Source of the DNA: Knoellia subterranea KCTC 19937
GTDB taxonomy: Bacteria > Actinomycetota > Actinomycetes > Actinomycetales > Dermatophilaceae
Direction of reading: 5' to 3'
Assembly: GCF_000768685.1 (NCBI RefSeq)
Contig: NZ_AVPK01000003.1
Location: 62,001 to 126,000 of the forward strand
Length of the DNA stretch: 64,000 bases
The notes beneath the pieces were generated by a model that was not told the DNA's origin, did not search any database, and saw only the letters and a list, made by a program, of their open reading frames with translations. Of the stretch, positions 1-8,365 are shown one piece after another (the stretch's first letter is position 1; the number at the start of each line of letters is the position of its first letter). A program made the translations under genes and the position numbers.

Positions 1-136
1 CATCAACGGCGCGAGCGAACTGCTCGGCAAGGCCTTCGGCGACCGCGGCATCCACGCCCGCTCGGCCGTCGGTGTCGCGGTGCTCCCGCTCGACGCACCC
101 GTCGAGGTCGAGATCATCGTCCACATCGCCGACTGA
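1..136 (+). CDS. RidA-family protein, C-terminal part
   Basis: The window opens inside this gene; 44 codons and a TGA stop are visible. The tail contains [14 protein letters not shown] followed by VEVE, the conserved end of the RidA/YjgF family, trimeric proteins that hydrolyse reactive enamine/imine intermediates. In M. tuberculosis a RidA-like gene (Rv3678c) sits beside the MBL hydrolase and crp genes, which fits the genes that follow. The start and active-site arginine lie outside or at the window edge, so catalytic competence cannot be judged. Confidence 0.75.
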   Translation, partial: INGASELLGKAFGDRGIHARSAVGVAVLPLDAPVEVEIIVHIAD

Positions 137-139
137 CGC

Positions 140-198
140 GTCCCGAAGTCGCCCCATTGGGCGGTCGACGACGGTCCGTCCCGAAGTCACCCACTTGG
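140..198. repeat. Two copies of TCCCGAAGTC repeat element
   Basis: TCCCGAAGTCgCCCCA at 141 and TCCCGAAGTCACCCA at 179 are direct copies in the gap between the RidA-like gene and the NUDIX gene. The same element returns three times at 5895-5998, there arranged as an inverted repeat, so it is a dispersed family rather than a local accident. Confidence 0.65.
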
Positions 199-220
199 AC
201 AGTCAAGGACAGGATTTCGT

Positions 221-919
221 ATGCCGTTGCGCGAGTTCCCCGCGCCCCGCTCCGATGCGTGGGTCGAGAATGCGCGCGCGTGGCTGGCGTCCCCCGGTGA
301 GGCCCTCGTGCCCCGGGGCGCCGCCACCGTCATGGTCGTGCGCGACTCCTCCGACGGGCCGATGGTCTTCGTCCAGCGACGGGTCTCGACGATGGCGTTC
401 GCTCCGTCGATGTATGTCTTCCCCGGCGGTGGAGTCGATGCCTCCGACGCGTCGGCTGAGTTGGACGACGTTGCCGTGGAGGCTCTGGCGCGGCGAATGG
501 AGCTCGGCATCGACGATGCGAAACCGTTGGTGGCAGCCGCGATTCGCGAGGTCGAGGAGGAGTGTGGACTCCGGCTGTCGACTGCTGACCTCGTGGCCCG
601 AGCTCACTGGATCACCCCACCGTTCGAGAAGCGCCGCTACGACACGTGGTTCTTCGCCGCGGCCATGCCGTCCGGTCAATCGGCCGTGGGGGACAGTGGC
701 GAGACCGACCACGACGCCTGGGTTCTCCCGGGAAGTCTCCTCACGGCATACAGCGAAGGTCGTGCGGTCATGCTGCCGCCGACGGTGGTCATGCTCGAGC
801 AACTGGCTGCGTTCGGGTCGGTGGCGGACTTCCTCGCCGATCAGCCCGCGCTGACGGCCGTGTCACCCGAGCTCGTCGACCTCGGCGACCGCCTCGTCAT
901 GCGCTCCGACATCCCCTGA
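221..919 (+). CDS. NUDIX hydrolase with long insertion
   Basis: A 232-residue NUDIX-family pyrophosphohydrolase. The Nudix box is split: FPGGGVDAS at residues 67-75 and REVEEECG at 109-116, separated by about 35 residues, the arrangement of the NUDT7/NUDT19-type subfamily, which often acts on CoA or acyl-CoA. Catalytic glutamates of REVEEE are present. AAGGACAGG upstream serves as ribosome binding site, and the motif GTATGCC overlaps the ATG. It sits between RidA and, after an inserted DUF559 gene, the MBL hydrolase, as in other actinobacteria. The substrate is unknown. Confidence 0.85.
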   Translation: MPLREFPAPRSDAWVENARAWLASPGEALVPRGAATVMVVRDSSDGPMVFVQRRVSTMAFAPSMYVFPGGGVDASDASAELDDVAVEALARRMELGIDDAKPLVAAAIREVEEECGLRLSTADLVARAHWITPPFEKRRYDTWFFAAAMPSGQSAVGDSGETDHDAWVLPGSLLTAYSEGRAVMLPPTVVMLEQLAAFGSVADFLADQPALTAVSPELVDLGDRLVMRSDIP

Positions 920-942
920 CCCAGCACTTGGCCCGGGCCGCT

Positions 943-1093
943 GGACATGCAGTAGTGCCGTGGCTGTGTGCCGCCGGACATGCAGTAGGTGCCGTGCGTC
1001 GCTGAGCTGCGTGCGTGGCTGCCGGCTTCTCTGGGCGCCTGACGGGTCCATTGCATGTCCAACGGTGCGGACGCCGTGGACCACTGCATGTCG
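943..1093. repeat. Palindromic repeat array upstream of DUF559 gene
   Basis: Four copies of an 11-mer GGACATGCAGT: direct at 943 and 976, inverted at 1050 (ATTGCATGTCC) and 1083 (ACTGCATGTCg). Spacings are 33, 74 and 33 bp, so the array is symmetric about position 1018 and could fold into a two-stem hairpin. TGTGCCGCCGGACATGCAGT at 967-986 is identical to 2120-2139 on the other side of the gene. Confidence 0.85.
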
Positions 1094-1164
1094 GCCGGTA
1101 CGCGCCCGAGCGCCCCTGTGGATGACGGCCCGGGCGCCTCGGCGGAATGCGCAAGGCTGGGGCC

Positions 1165-2064
1165 ATGTCCGTCGCCAGCACTCTCACCCGTCTGGGTGGC
1201 TGCGCGACGACCAAGGAGCTGCGCAAGCACCACTCGCGCCGGGCCATCGCGGCCGCCACGGCCGCGGGTGAGGTGGAGCGCGCCGGCAAGGGGCGCTACG
1301 CGCTGCCGTCCGTCGGCGAGCACCGGCGCCTGGCCCACGCCCGCAAGGCCGCGCAATCCCACCTCAGCGCTGCCCTGGAACATGGCTGGAAGGTCAAGAC
1401 TGTCCCCGAGACGGCGCAGCTGACCTTCCCACGCCGCCGTCGGCTGCGGTCCGAGCACCAAGGAGGCTTCGAGCCGCACTGGGCCGTGCTGGAGCTCGGT
1501 GAGATCAAGGCGGGCGTCACGTCGCCGTTGCGCACCGTTCTCGATTGCGCCCGCACGCTGCCCTTCGACGAAGGGCTCGCCGTAGCCGACTCGGCGCTGC
1601 GCTCGGGCAAGGTCGACAAGGCCGACCTGGAGTGCGCTGCTCTCGTGCTCAAGGGTCCCGGAGCTGTCGCTGCCCGACGGGTGGCCAAGCATGCCGACGG
1701 CAGAGCGGCGAACCCGCTCGAGTCCGTGCTTCGAGCCCTCACCATCGAGGTGGGGCTGGAGCTGACGCCGCAGTTGGAGGTGGCGGATCCCGGCCTGTAC
1801 GCCAAGGTGGACCTCGGCAGCGAGGAACTGCGGCTCGTGGTCGAGGCCGAGGGCTACGAGACCCACGGCACGCGCAAGGGGCTGCGACGTGACTGCCGGC
1901 GGCACGCGCTCTTCGCGATCTGGGGGTGGGCGTCGCTGCGCTTTGCCTACGAGGACGTGATGTTCGAGCAGGAGTGGGTCCGGTGGGTCCTCAGGTCGTG
2001 GCTGGTGCTGCGGGAAGGCGGAACGCCGAGCTCACCGCCCAACAGGTTCCGCGACGCCGCTTGA
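1165..2064 (+). CDS. AbiEi-like N-terminal domain plus DUF559 nuclease-fold protein
   Basis: A 299-residue protein. Residues 1-50 (TLTRLGGCATTKEL through GRYALP) resemble the winged-helix antitoxin domain of AbiEi type IV systems. Residues 183-280 match DUF559, a Vsr/PD-(D/E)XK-like fold: ESVLR (E186), VDLG (D216), VVEAEG (E227, E229), then H234, RRDCRRHAL and GWASLRF. The conserved acidic residues are kept, so it may cut or bind DNA. ATG at 1165 is chosen because AAGGCTGGGG lies just upstream; an in-frame ATG exists at 1147. No toxin partner follows. The gene interrupts an otherwise conserved block and is enclosed by matching repeat arrays. Confidence 0.75.
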   Translation: MSVASTLTRLGGCATTKELRKHHSRRAIAAATAAGEVERAGKGRYALPSVGEHRRLAHARKAAQSHLSAALEHGWKVKTVPETAQLTFPRRRRLRSEHQGGFEPHWAVLELGEIKAGVTSPLRTVLDCARTLPFDEGLAVADSALRSGKVDKADLECAALVLKGPGAVAARRVAKHADGRAANPLESVLRALTIEVGLELTPQLEVADPGLYAKVDLGSEELRLVVEAEGYETHGTRKGLRRDCRRHALFAIWGWASLRFAYEDVMFEQEWVRWVLRSWLVLREGGTPSSPPNRFRDAA

Positions 2065-2095
2065 GCAAGCGACACTTGGGTCGGTGCCTGCCAAC

Positions 2096-2245
2096 GGACA
2101 TGCAGTGGTCGCCGGCGCCTGTGCCGCCGGACATGCAGTGCTCGCCCAAGTGGGGTTGGGGTTGTGTGTGACCAACGCAGTTCGTAGAGGAACTCGCCGG
2201 CCATTGCATGTCCGGCGGCCCGGCCTGCTGTCGCACTGCATGTCC
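2096..2245. repeat. Palindromic repeat array downstream of DUF559 gene
   Basis: Second array of four copies of GGACATGCAGT: direct at 2096 and 2129, inverted at 2203 (ATTGCATGTCC) and 2235 (ACTGCATGTCC). Spacings are 33, 74 and 32 bp, nearly the same layout and the same 150-bp length as the array at 943-1093, although the spacer sequences between copies differ. Confidence 0.85.
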
Positions 2246-2304
2246 GGCGGCCGGCCTGTGGCCACCACGCCACCGACTGGCGGGGCGGGTGGCAGGGTGG
2301 GGGG

Positions 2305-3105
2305 ATGACGGAGCAGACTTGGGCCGGAGGGCAGATCACGACCCGGGCGCACTGCGTCCTCGCGCCGAACCCGGGCCCCATGACTCTCGACGGCACGAAC
2401 ACGTGGATCCTCCTGGAGCCGGGCAGCACCGAGGCCGTCGTCATCGACCCCGGCCCTCTCGAGGAGGGCCACCTCCAGCGGGTCGTCCAGCACGTGGTCG
2501 ATGCCGGCGCCCGTGTCACCCAGACCGTCCTCACCCACGGACACCACGACCACGCCGAGGCCGCCCCGCGCTTCGCCGAGCTCACCGGCAGTCGCATCCG
2601 CGCGGTGGGCCGCGGCCACGACGACCTCTCAGACGGTTCGGTCATCACGGCCGGCGGACTCGAGATCCGCGTCGTCGCCACCCCGGGTCACACCAAGGAT
2701 TCGGTGTCGTTCGCGATCGCCGCCGACCACGCCCTCCTCACCGGCGACACCATTCTCGGCCGGGGCACCACGGTGGTCGCGCACCCGGATGGTGAGCTCG
2801 CGGCATACCTTGCGTCTTTGGAAAGGCTGGCGAACCTGACGGGCAACGGCCAGGTGACCAGCATCCTCCCCGGCCACGGTCCCGTGGTGCCGGACGCCAA
2901 CGCGATGGTCGAGTTCTATCGCACCCACCGGCAGGAACGCCTCGACCAGGTCCGACAGGCCCTCACCGACGGCGCGGCGCAGGAAGCCGACCCGGTCGAG
3001 GGCGTGCTGACGCGGGTCTACGCAGACGTGCCGCCGACCGTGTGGCCGGCGGCACGCATGAGCATTCGTGCCCAGCTGGACTACCTGGGCGTGCGCTGGG
3101 ACTGA
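2305..3105 (+). CDS. MBL-fold metallo-hydrolase (LACTB2-like)
   Basis: A 266-residue metallo-beta-lactamase-fold hydrolase. THGHHDH at residues 77-83 is the HxHxDH zinc motif; further ligands are in TPGHT (about 128-132) and GHGP (about 191-194). A C-terminal helical/winged-helix segment follows, as in LACTB2-like endoribonucleases and Rv3677c. GGTGGGGGG precedes the ATG. It stands next to crp in the order seen in M. tuberculosis. The physiological substrate is not deducible. Confidence 0.88.
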   Translation: MTEQTWAGGQITTRAHCVLAPNPGPMTLDGTNTWILLEPGSTEAVVIDPGPLEEGHLQRVVQHVVDAGARVTQTVLTHGHHDHAEAAPRFAELTGSRIRAVGRGHDDLSDGSVITAGGLEIRVVATPGHTKDSVSFAIAADHALLTGDTILGRGTTVVAHPDGELAAYLASLERLANLTGNGQVTSILPGHGPVVPDANAMVEFYRTHRQERLDQVRQALTDGAAQEADPVEGVLTRVYADVPPTVWPAARMSIRAQLDYLGVRWD

Positions 3106-3111
3106 GCGGGG

Positions 3112-3789
3112 TCAGCGCGCGCGGCGCTGGAGGCGCTCCATGTCCAGGACGAGGACGGCGCGCGCCTCGAGCTTGAGCCAACCGCGGGTCGCGAAGTCCG
3201 CGAGCGCCTTGTTGACCGTCTCGCGGGAGGCGCCGACGAGTTGCGCCAGCTCCTCCTGAGTGAGGTCGTGGCTCACCATGACGCCGCCGTCGACGGGACG
3301 ACCGAATCGGTCGGCGAGGTCGAGCAGCGCCTTGGCGACACGGCCGGGCACGTCGGTGAAGACGAGGTCGGCCAGCGATTCGTTGGTGCGGCGCAGTCGG
3401 CGGGCGAGAGCGGCGAGCAGAGTGGCAGCCACACCGGGACGCTCGGCAAGGAAGGACTTGAGCTGCTCGTGCGTCAGCCCGACGATCTGCGTCTCCGCCA
3501 CTGCGGTTGCCGTCGCGGTGCGCGGGCCCGGGTCGAAGAGGCTGAGCTCGCCGAACATCTCACCCGGACCGAGAATGGCGAGGAGGTTCTCGCGACCATC
3601 GGCGGACGAGCGGCCGAGCTTGATCTTGCCCTCGCCGATGACATAGAGCCGGTCGCCGGGATCGCCCTCGCGGAAGAGCACGTCACCGCGCTCCATGTGC
3701 TGGGGCGTCATGGACGCGATGAGGCTGTCGGCGGTCTCGTCATCGAGTGCCGCGAACAGCGGGGCCTTGCGCACGACGTCGTGATTCAC
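3112..3789 (-). CDS. crp: Crp/Fnr-family cAMP receptor regulator
   Basis: At 225 residues it is the length of M. tuberculosis Rv3676 and GlxR. The cyclic-nucleotide pocket FGELSLFD...PRTATA occupies residues 79-95 with the ligand-binding Glu and Arg kept. A helix-turn-helix [21 protein letters not shown] lies at about 176-197. Start is GTG at 3789. It is transcribed divergently from nth across 88 bp. A good TGTGA-N6-TCACC site upstream of hppA in this window is a plausible target. Global regulator of carbon and energy metabolism in relatives. Confidence 0.92.
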   Translation of the reverse strand: MNHDVVRKAPLFAALDDETADSLIASMTPQHMERGDVLFREGDPGDRLYVIGEGKIKLGRSSADGRENLLAILGPGEMFGELSLFDPGPRTATATAVAETQIVGLTHEQLKSFLAERPGVAATLLAALARRLRRTNESLADLVFTDVPGRVAKALLDLADRFGRPVDGGVMVSHDLTQEELAQLVGASRETVNKALADFATRGWLKLEARAVLVLDMERLQRRAR

Positions 3790-3877
3790 GGGCCACAGTG
3801 TGCCATGTGGACCGGGTCCACGGCGTCCCTTGGCCGCACGGCGGGCTCAGTCGGTGTCGCGCCGTAGGGTGGCGTGC

Positions 3878-4666
3878 GTGCCTGCCCCCTCCGCTTCACC
3901 TGCCGATGTGTATGCCGTTGAGTCGCCTGTCGCACGCACGCGCCGGGCGCGCAAGACCTACCGCGCGCTCGTCGAGCGCTATCCCTACGCGCACGCCGAA
4001 CTCGACTTCGAGACGCCGCTGCAACTGCTCGTGGCGACCGTGCTCTCGGCCCAGACGACGGACGTCATGGTCAACAAGGTGACGCCGGTGCTGTTCGAGC
4101 GCTGGCCCACGGCGGAGGCGCTCGCTGGTGCCGACCGCGCCGAGATGGAGGCCGTGCTCAAGCCGACGGGCTTCTTCCGGGCCAAGACGAACTCGACGAT
4201 CACGCTGAGCCAGGCGCTGGTGGAGAGGTTCAAGGGCGAGGTCCCGCGGCGGCTCAAGGACCTCGTCACACTGCCCGGGGTGGGGCGCAAGACGGCGAAT
4301 GTCGTGCTCGGCAACGCGTTCGGGGTGCCGGGCATCACGGTGGACACGCACTTCGGCCGGCTGGCGCGTCGCTTCGGCTGGACCGTCGAGACGGACCCGG
4401 TCAAGGTCGAGCATGAGGTCGGCGCGCTCTTCCCGCGCAAGGACTGGGTCATGCTCAGCCACGTCCTCATCTTCCACGGACGCCGGACCTGCCACGCCCG
4501 CAAGCCCGCGTGTGGGGCGTGCCCCGTTGCCCGGTGGTGTCCGAGCTACGGCGAGGGTGAGACGGACCCGGCCAAGGCGCTCAAGCTGCTCAAGTACGAA
4601 CTCGCCCCCGGTGCCGTTCTCCCCGACCCGCCACCCGGGCCCATTCCGGCCGAGGGGTCACTGTGA
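3878..4666 (+). CDS. nth: Endonuclease III (DNA glycosylase/AP lyase)
   Basis: Base-excision repair enzyme removing oxidised pyrimidines. From the GTG at 3878 (262 residues) the helix-hairpin-helix [12 protein letters not shown] carries catalytic Lys138 and VDTH carries Asp156. Four cysteines in C-X6-C-X2-C-X5-C spacing (205, 212, 215, 221) bind the [4Fe-4S] cluster. TAGGGTGGC precedes the chosen start; an in-frame GTG at 3869 is the alternative. The stop overlaps the next gene by GTGA, so the two are translationally coupled. Confidence 0.95.
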   Translation: MPAPSASPADVYAVESPVARTRRARKTYRALVERYPYAHAELDFETPLQLLVATVLSAQTTDVMVNKVTPVLFERWPTAEALAGADRAEMEAVLKPTGFFRAKTNSTITLSQALVERFKGEVPRRLKDLVTLPGVGRKTANVVLGNAFGVPGITVDTHFGRLARRFGWTVETDPVKVEHEVGALFPRKDWVMLSHVLIFHGRRTCHARKPACGACPVARWCPSYGEGETDPAKALKLLKYELAPGAVLPDPPPGPIPAEGSL

Positions 4667-5385
4667 CGCCAGCGGGTGAAGGCGCCGGTGAGCGCGGGCG
4701 AGGGGGCAACGCGACCGGACCGGACGGCATACCCCGTCCGCAGTGGATGGCGCAGGTCTTCAGCAACCTCGCCGACGAGGAGCCGGAGGCGTTCGCACGC
4801 TTTGCCCCGCCGGGCGAGGTAGGCCGCCGGTCCGCCGTGCTCATGCTCTTCGGCCCGACAGAGGACGGCGGAACCGATGTGGTGCTGACCGCGCGCTCGC
4901 GCGAACTCCGCTCGCACCCCGGTCAGGTCTCCTTCCCCGGCGGTCGCGTCGATCCGACCGACGCCGGCGTGGTCGATGCCGCACTGCGCGAAGCCGAAGA
5001 AGAGGTCGGGGTCGAGCCCGACAGCGTGGACGTCGTCGGTGAGCTGCCCGAGCTCTTCCTCATGCCGAGCGACAACTCGGTGACGCCGGTCCTCGGCTGG
5101 TGGCCGGTGCCCGGTGAGGTGCGCGTCGTCGACCCCGGTGAGGTGGAGCGGGTCGAGCGCGTGCGTCTCGACGAGTTGCTCGACCCGGCGAACCGGTTCA
5201 CCGTGGCGCACCCGTCGGGCTATCGCGGGCCGGGGTTCGAGGCTGGCGGGTTGTTCGTGTGGGGTTTCACGGCGCTGTTGCTCAACGGGGCGTTCGAGCT
5301 CGCCGAACTCAACGTCCCCTGGGACGAGAGCGTCGAGCGACCCATTCCGGAACACGTCCTCGCGGACTGGGCGCGCAACCGCTGA
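4663..5385 (+). CDS. CoA pyrophosphatase, NUDIX family (YeaB/NudL type)
   Basis: 240 residues. It shows the UPF0035 signature of CoA pyrophosphatases, [13 protein letters not shown], running into the Nudix box [10 protein letters not shown]...REAEEEVG at about 92-115. It would hydrolyse CoA or oxidised CoA to phosphopantetheine and 3',5'-ADP. GTG start overlaps the nth stop by four bases. The N-terminal 20 residues are low-complexity and include a copy of the GGCATAC motif in coding sequence (GIPRP). In mycobacteria the periplasmic protease gene marP follows this gene; it is absent here. Confidence 0.9.
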   Translation: MTPAGEGAGERGRGGNATGPDGIPRPQWMAQVFSNLADEEPEAFARFAPPGEVGRRSAVLMLFGPTEDGGTDVVLTARSRELRSHPGQVSFPGGRVDPTDAGVVDAALREAEEEVGVEPDSVDVVGELPELFLMPSDNSVTPVLGWWPVPGEVRVVDPGEVERVERVRLDELLDPANRFTVAHPSGYRGPGFEAGGLFVWGFTALLLNGAFELAELNVPWDESVERPIPEHVLADWARNR

Positions 5386-5406
5386 CGTCGAGCGACGCCG
5401 GTCGGT

Positions 5407-5790
5407 TCAGCCCTTGAGGCTGGCGATGGTCTGCTCGGCCTCGGCGATGGCGCGCTTCGGCACCGGCTTGGCCTTGGTGAGGGCGTTCTTGCCGAGCAGC
5501 CCGAGGACGCCGGCCACGACGAACATCAGCACGGTGACGATGAGGTAGCCCGCCCACACCGGCAGCCAGATCGCGATGACCTGGGCGAGGGTGTGGAAGA
5601 GGAAGATCAGCCCGAGCAGTGCGATGAACGCGGCTCCACCGAGGAGTCCGGCGCCCTTGCCCATGACCTTGGCACCCGCGGAGACCTCGGCCTTGGCCAG
5701 GGCGATCTCGCTGCGCACGATGCCCTGCACGTCGTGGGTGGCATCGGCGACGAGCTGGCCGATGGTCCGCTCGGGGGTTCCGCTTGTCAT
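5407..5790 (-). CDS. Phage-holin-like superfamily membrane protein (PF07332 type)
   Basis: 127 residues from ATG 5790, which has GAAGG eight bases upstream; a GTG at 5799 is less likely. An amphipathic N-terminal half (VRSEIALAKAEV) is followed by two transmembrane segments (about 48-70 and 78-100) and a basic tail. This pattern is the Actinobacterial 'phage holin family' protein, a chromosomal membrane protein of unknown role and not evidence for a prophage. It faces nth/CoA-pyrophosphatase tail to tail. Confidence 0.75.
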   Translation of the reverse strand: MTSGTPERTIGQLVADATHDVQGIVRSEIALAKAEVSAGAKVMGKGAGLLGGAAFIALLGLIFLFHTLAQVIAIWLPVWAGYLIVTVLMFVVAGVLGLLGKNALTKAKPVPKRAIAEAEQTIASLKG

Positions 5791-5894
5791 GCTGCTCACC
5801 TTCGCAGGTCGGGAGGGTTTCGGGCGACTGAACCGACCTTACCGATCCGTATGCCGTCCGCTCGCGGCACGTCGGACAACTCACCTCCCGCTGT

Positions 5895-5998
5895 CGTCCC
5901 GAAGTCACCCAATTCCCGGGTTGGGGACGGTCCCCAACCCGGGAATTGGGTGAGTTCGGGACGGTCGAGGAGGGGAGGAATGGGCGACTTCGGGACGG
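5895..5998. repeat. Long near-perfect inverted repeat of the TCCCGAAGTC family
   Basis: Arms of about 34 bp at 5895-5928 and 5930-5964 pair with a single mismatch (GAAGTC against GAACTC) and almost no loop. A third inverted copy, CGACTTCGGGACGG, lies at 5985-5998. The outer motif is the same as the two copies at 141 and 179. It lies between the holin-like gene and the 3' end of nhaA, where it could also act as a terminator for nhaA. Confidence 0.85.
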
Positions 5999-6001
5999 AG
6001 G

Positions 6002-7330
6002 TCAGGGTGACGTGGGCCGGGGATCCTGGAAGGCGTCGGGGATGCCGTCGGCGTCGGCATCGACCGAGTCCTCGTGCCGGATCCGCCGATAGACCGCGTC
6101 GCGGCGGCGCAGCACCACCGAGGCCAGCAGGGCCGCCAGGACCGAGGCGACGATGACTGCGAGCTTGGCGTGGGCGTCCCGGTCCGAGCCCGCACCGAAG
6201 GCGAGCTCACCGACGAGCAGCGACACCGTGAACCCGATTCCGGTGAGGAGCGACAGTCCCACGACGTCACTCCAGGCCAGGTCGTCGTCGAGCTCGGCGC
6301 GAGTGAACCGGGCCATGGCAAAGGTGCTTCCGAGGACGCCAACGAGCTTGCCCACCACGAGGGCCAAGACGATGCCGATGGCGACTGGGTCGCGCAGCGC
6401 GTCACCGAAACCGCCACCCACGATCGTCACGCCGGACGCGAAGAACGCGAACACCGGCACCGCGAAACCGGCCGACAGCGGCCGCAACCGGTGCTCCAGC
6501 CGCTCGGCCACATCGGTCTCGGCGGGCAGCGTCGAGACCGCCGGGACGTGCTCCCGCGGCCGCACCGGCACCGCCAGGCCCAACAGCACACCGGCCACCG
6601 TGGCGTGGATACCCGACGCGTGCACGAGCGCCCAGGTCACGAACGCCAGCGGCACGAGCAGCCACCACACGACGATCCGCCGCTGCACGAGGAACGCGAA
6701 GGCCGCGAGCGGAACCAGCGCCAGCACGAGCGGCAGTACGGAGAGGGAGTCCGTGTAGAAGATCGCGATGATCGTGATGGCGATGAGGTCGTCGACGACG
6801 GCCAGCGTCAACAGGAACGAGCGCAGTCCCGACGGCAAGTGGGACCCGATGACGGCGAGCACCGCGAGAGCGAACGCGATGTCCGTGGCCGTCGGGATTG
6901 CCCAACCACGCAGACCGGCGCTGTCGCCCGCCACGAGGACCGTCCCCGCGAACACGAGCGCCGGCACGGCCACGCCACATGCCGCGGCAACGACCGGCAC
7001 CGCCGCCTTCGCCGGGGTGCGCAGGTCGCCGACGAGGAACTCACGCTTGACCTCGAGCCCGGCGACGAAGAAGAAGATCGCCAGCAGCCCGTCGGCGGCC
7101 CAGTGCCCGAGCGACAGGTCGAGGTGCCACGGTTCGTAGCCGACATGCGTGTCGCGCAGCGTCGAATACGACTCTCGCCACGGCGAGTTCGCCCACACGA
7201 GGGCGACGACGGCGGCAAGCAGCAACACGGCGCCACCGACGGTCTCGGTGCGCAACGCCTTGGCGACGACCTGCGTCTCGGTCCAGGTCGGGCGACGGAA
7301 GAGGCGGTCGGTGGGAGTGCGCGTGGTCAT
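6002..7330 (-). CDS. nhaA: Na+/H+ antiporter NhaA
   Basis: 442 residues with about 12 hydrophobic segments. The family signature [11 protein letters not shown] (Asp150) and VVDD (Asp180, Asp181) correspond to the unwound helix IV and the ion-binding aspartate pair of E. coli NhaA. It exports Na+ in exchange for protons. The last 25 residues ([11 protein letters not shown]) form an acidic hydrophilic tail like a calcium-binding D-x-D-x-D-G motif, which NhaA proteins do not need for activity. Start ATG at 7330 gives an N-terminus of usual length. Confidence 0.95.
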   Translation of the reverse strand: MTTRTPTDRLFRRPTWTETQVVAKALRTETVGGAVLLLAAVVALVWANSPWRESYSTLRDTHVGYEPWHLDLSLGHWAADGLLAIFFFVAGLEVKREFLVGDLRTPAKAAVPVVAAACGVAVPALVFAGTVLVAGDSAGLRGWAIPTATDIAFALAVLAVIGSHLPSGLRSFLLTLAVVDDLIAITIIAIFYTDSLSVLPLVLALVPLAAFAFLVQRRIVVWWLLVPLAFVTWALVHASGIHATVAGVLLGLAVPVRPREHVPAVSTLPAETDVAERLEHRLRPLSAGFAVPVFAFFASGVTIVGGGFGDALRDPVAIGIVLALVVGKLVGVLGSTFAMARFTRAELDDDLAWSDVVGLSLLTGIGFTVSLLVGELAFGAGSDRDAHAKLAVIVASVLAALLASVVLRRRDAVYRRIRHEDSVDADADGIPDAFQDPRPTSP

Positions 7331-7502
7331 GTGGCCCTTTCGGGGTCGATGGCAGAACTGCCGACCAGACTTCCCGGCTCACCAACATCCATTCTACGGG
7401 CGGCCACTCGCGGTTCGCTCACCGCGAACTGTGGGTGAACAGACGCCTGTATGCCGTGTGCCCGCCACCCGTGGTCCACCTCGCCTCGGGAGCATGGTTG
7501 GC

Positions 7503-8354
7503 ATGGCGTACCCCTCGCAGGTCGGCCCGCTCGCCATCGCCCACCGTGGCGGTGCCGGACTCGCACCCGAGAACACGTTGGCGGCATTCGGTCGGGCCAC
7601 CGCTCTGGGGATCCGCTACCTCGAGACCGATGTCCGGTTGACCCGCGACGGCCAGCTCGCCTGCTTCCACGACGAAACCCTCGACCGCGTCACGAGTGCG
7701 CGCGGGCCGGTCCGTCACCGCACGATGGCCGAGCTGCGTCGGCTCGGTGTCGGGGGCGAACCGATCGTCACGCTGACGGAGGCGCTCGAGGCGTTCCCGG
7801 ACGCGCGCTTCACCGTGGACATGAAGGAGGGTGCGGCGATCGAACCCATGGCCCGCGTGCTGGCCCAGCGTTCGGTGGGGGAGCGGGTCTGCGTGGCCGG
7901 CGCCTGGGACGGCTGGCTACGGCGTCTGCGCGAGCTTGCGCCGCACGCCCACACGGCACTCGGCTGGCGTTCGCTGACGACGCTGATCTCGTGCGCCCGG
8001 GCGGGCGTCAACGCGCCCCGGTGGGTGCGGACAGCCGAGTTCGCGCACGTCCCCGTCTCACTGGGCCGGGTCCCGGTCTTCGTCGACCGCCTCGTCGACA
8101 AGGCGCACGCACACGGCATACGCATCATCGTCTGGACGGTCGACGAACCCGGACTCATGGACCGTCTCCTCGACGCGGGCGTCGACGGCATCATCACGGA
8201 TCGGCCAGATGTGTTGCGGGAGAGCTGGATTCGCCGCGGCATCTGGGACCCGATGCCCACCACGCCACTCCCCGACTTCGTGCCCCACACGGACACGACG
8301 AAGGGTGCCTTTCGGTCGACCGACCGAGTTCGTATGGGGCACGAAGTCGCCTGA
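7503..8354 (+). CDS. Glycerophosphodiester phosphodiesterase
   Basis: 283 residues. Catalytic motifs are AHRGGAGLAPENT near the start (His, Arg, Glu), ETDVRLTRDG and FHDETLDR, and a TIM-barrel end WTVDEPGLMDRLLDAGVDGIITD is split around Trp. It hydrolyses glycerophosphodiesters to glycerol 3-phosphate and an alcohol. No signal peptide, so likely cytoplasmic. ATG 7503 is preferred over 7494 because CGGGAG is better spaced. The last 25 or so residues are encoded by a long inverted repeat, an apparent extension of the reading frame. Confidence 0.88.
   Translation: MAYPSQVGPLAIAHRGGAGLAPENTLAAFGRATALGIRYLETDVRLTRDGQLACFHDETLDRVTSARGPVRHRTMAELRRLGVGGEPIVTLTEALEAFPDARFTVDMKEGAAIEPMARVLAQRSVGERVCVAGAWDGWLRRLRELAPHAHTALGWRSLTTLISCARAGVNAPRWVRTAEFAHVPVSLGRVPVFVDRLVDKAHAHGIRIIVWTVDEPGLMDRLLDAGVDGIITDRPDVLRESWIRRGIWDPMPTTPLPDFVPHTDTTKGAFRSTDRVRMGHEVA
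8274..8348. repeat. Inverted repeat inside the 3' end of the GDPD gene
   Basis: GACTTCGTGCCCCA at 8274-8287 pairs perfectly with TGGGGCACGAAGTC at 8335-8348. The arm resembles the GAAGTC element at 5895-5998. It lies within the last codons, so it is translated, and probably also ends transcription between the convergent GDPD and GNAT genes. Confidence 0.75.
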
Positions 8355-8365
8355 CCCTGCACTGA

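Noticed and set aside
943-2245. CRISPR-like array
   Set aside because: Repeats are 11 bp, inverted in pairs and few in number; no direct repeats with uniform spacers and no cas genes.
3122-3867. Plus-strand frames opposite crp
   Set aside because: Shadows of the crp codon pattern with no domain content.
4666-5386. marP-like periplasmic protease after the CoA pyrophosphatase
   Set aside because: In mycobacteria it follows this gene, but here the next gene is a convergent holin-like protein; no serine-protease motif is present.
5407-5790. Holin-like gene as sign of a prophage
   Set aside because: PF07332-type proteins are ordinary actinobacterial chromosomal genes, and no other phage gene is present.
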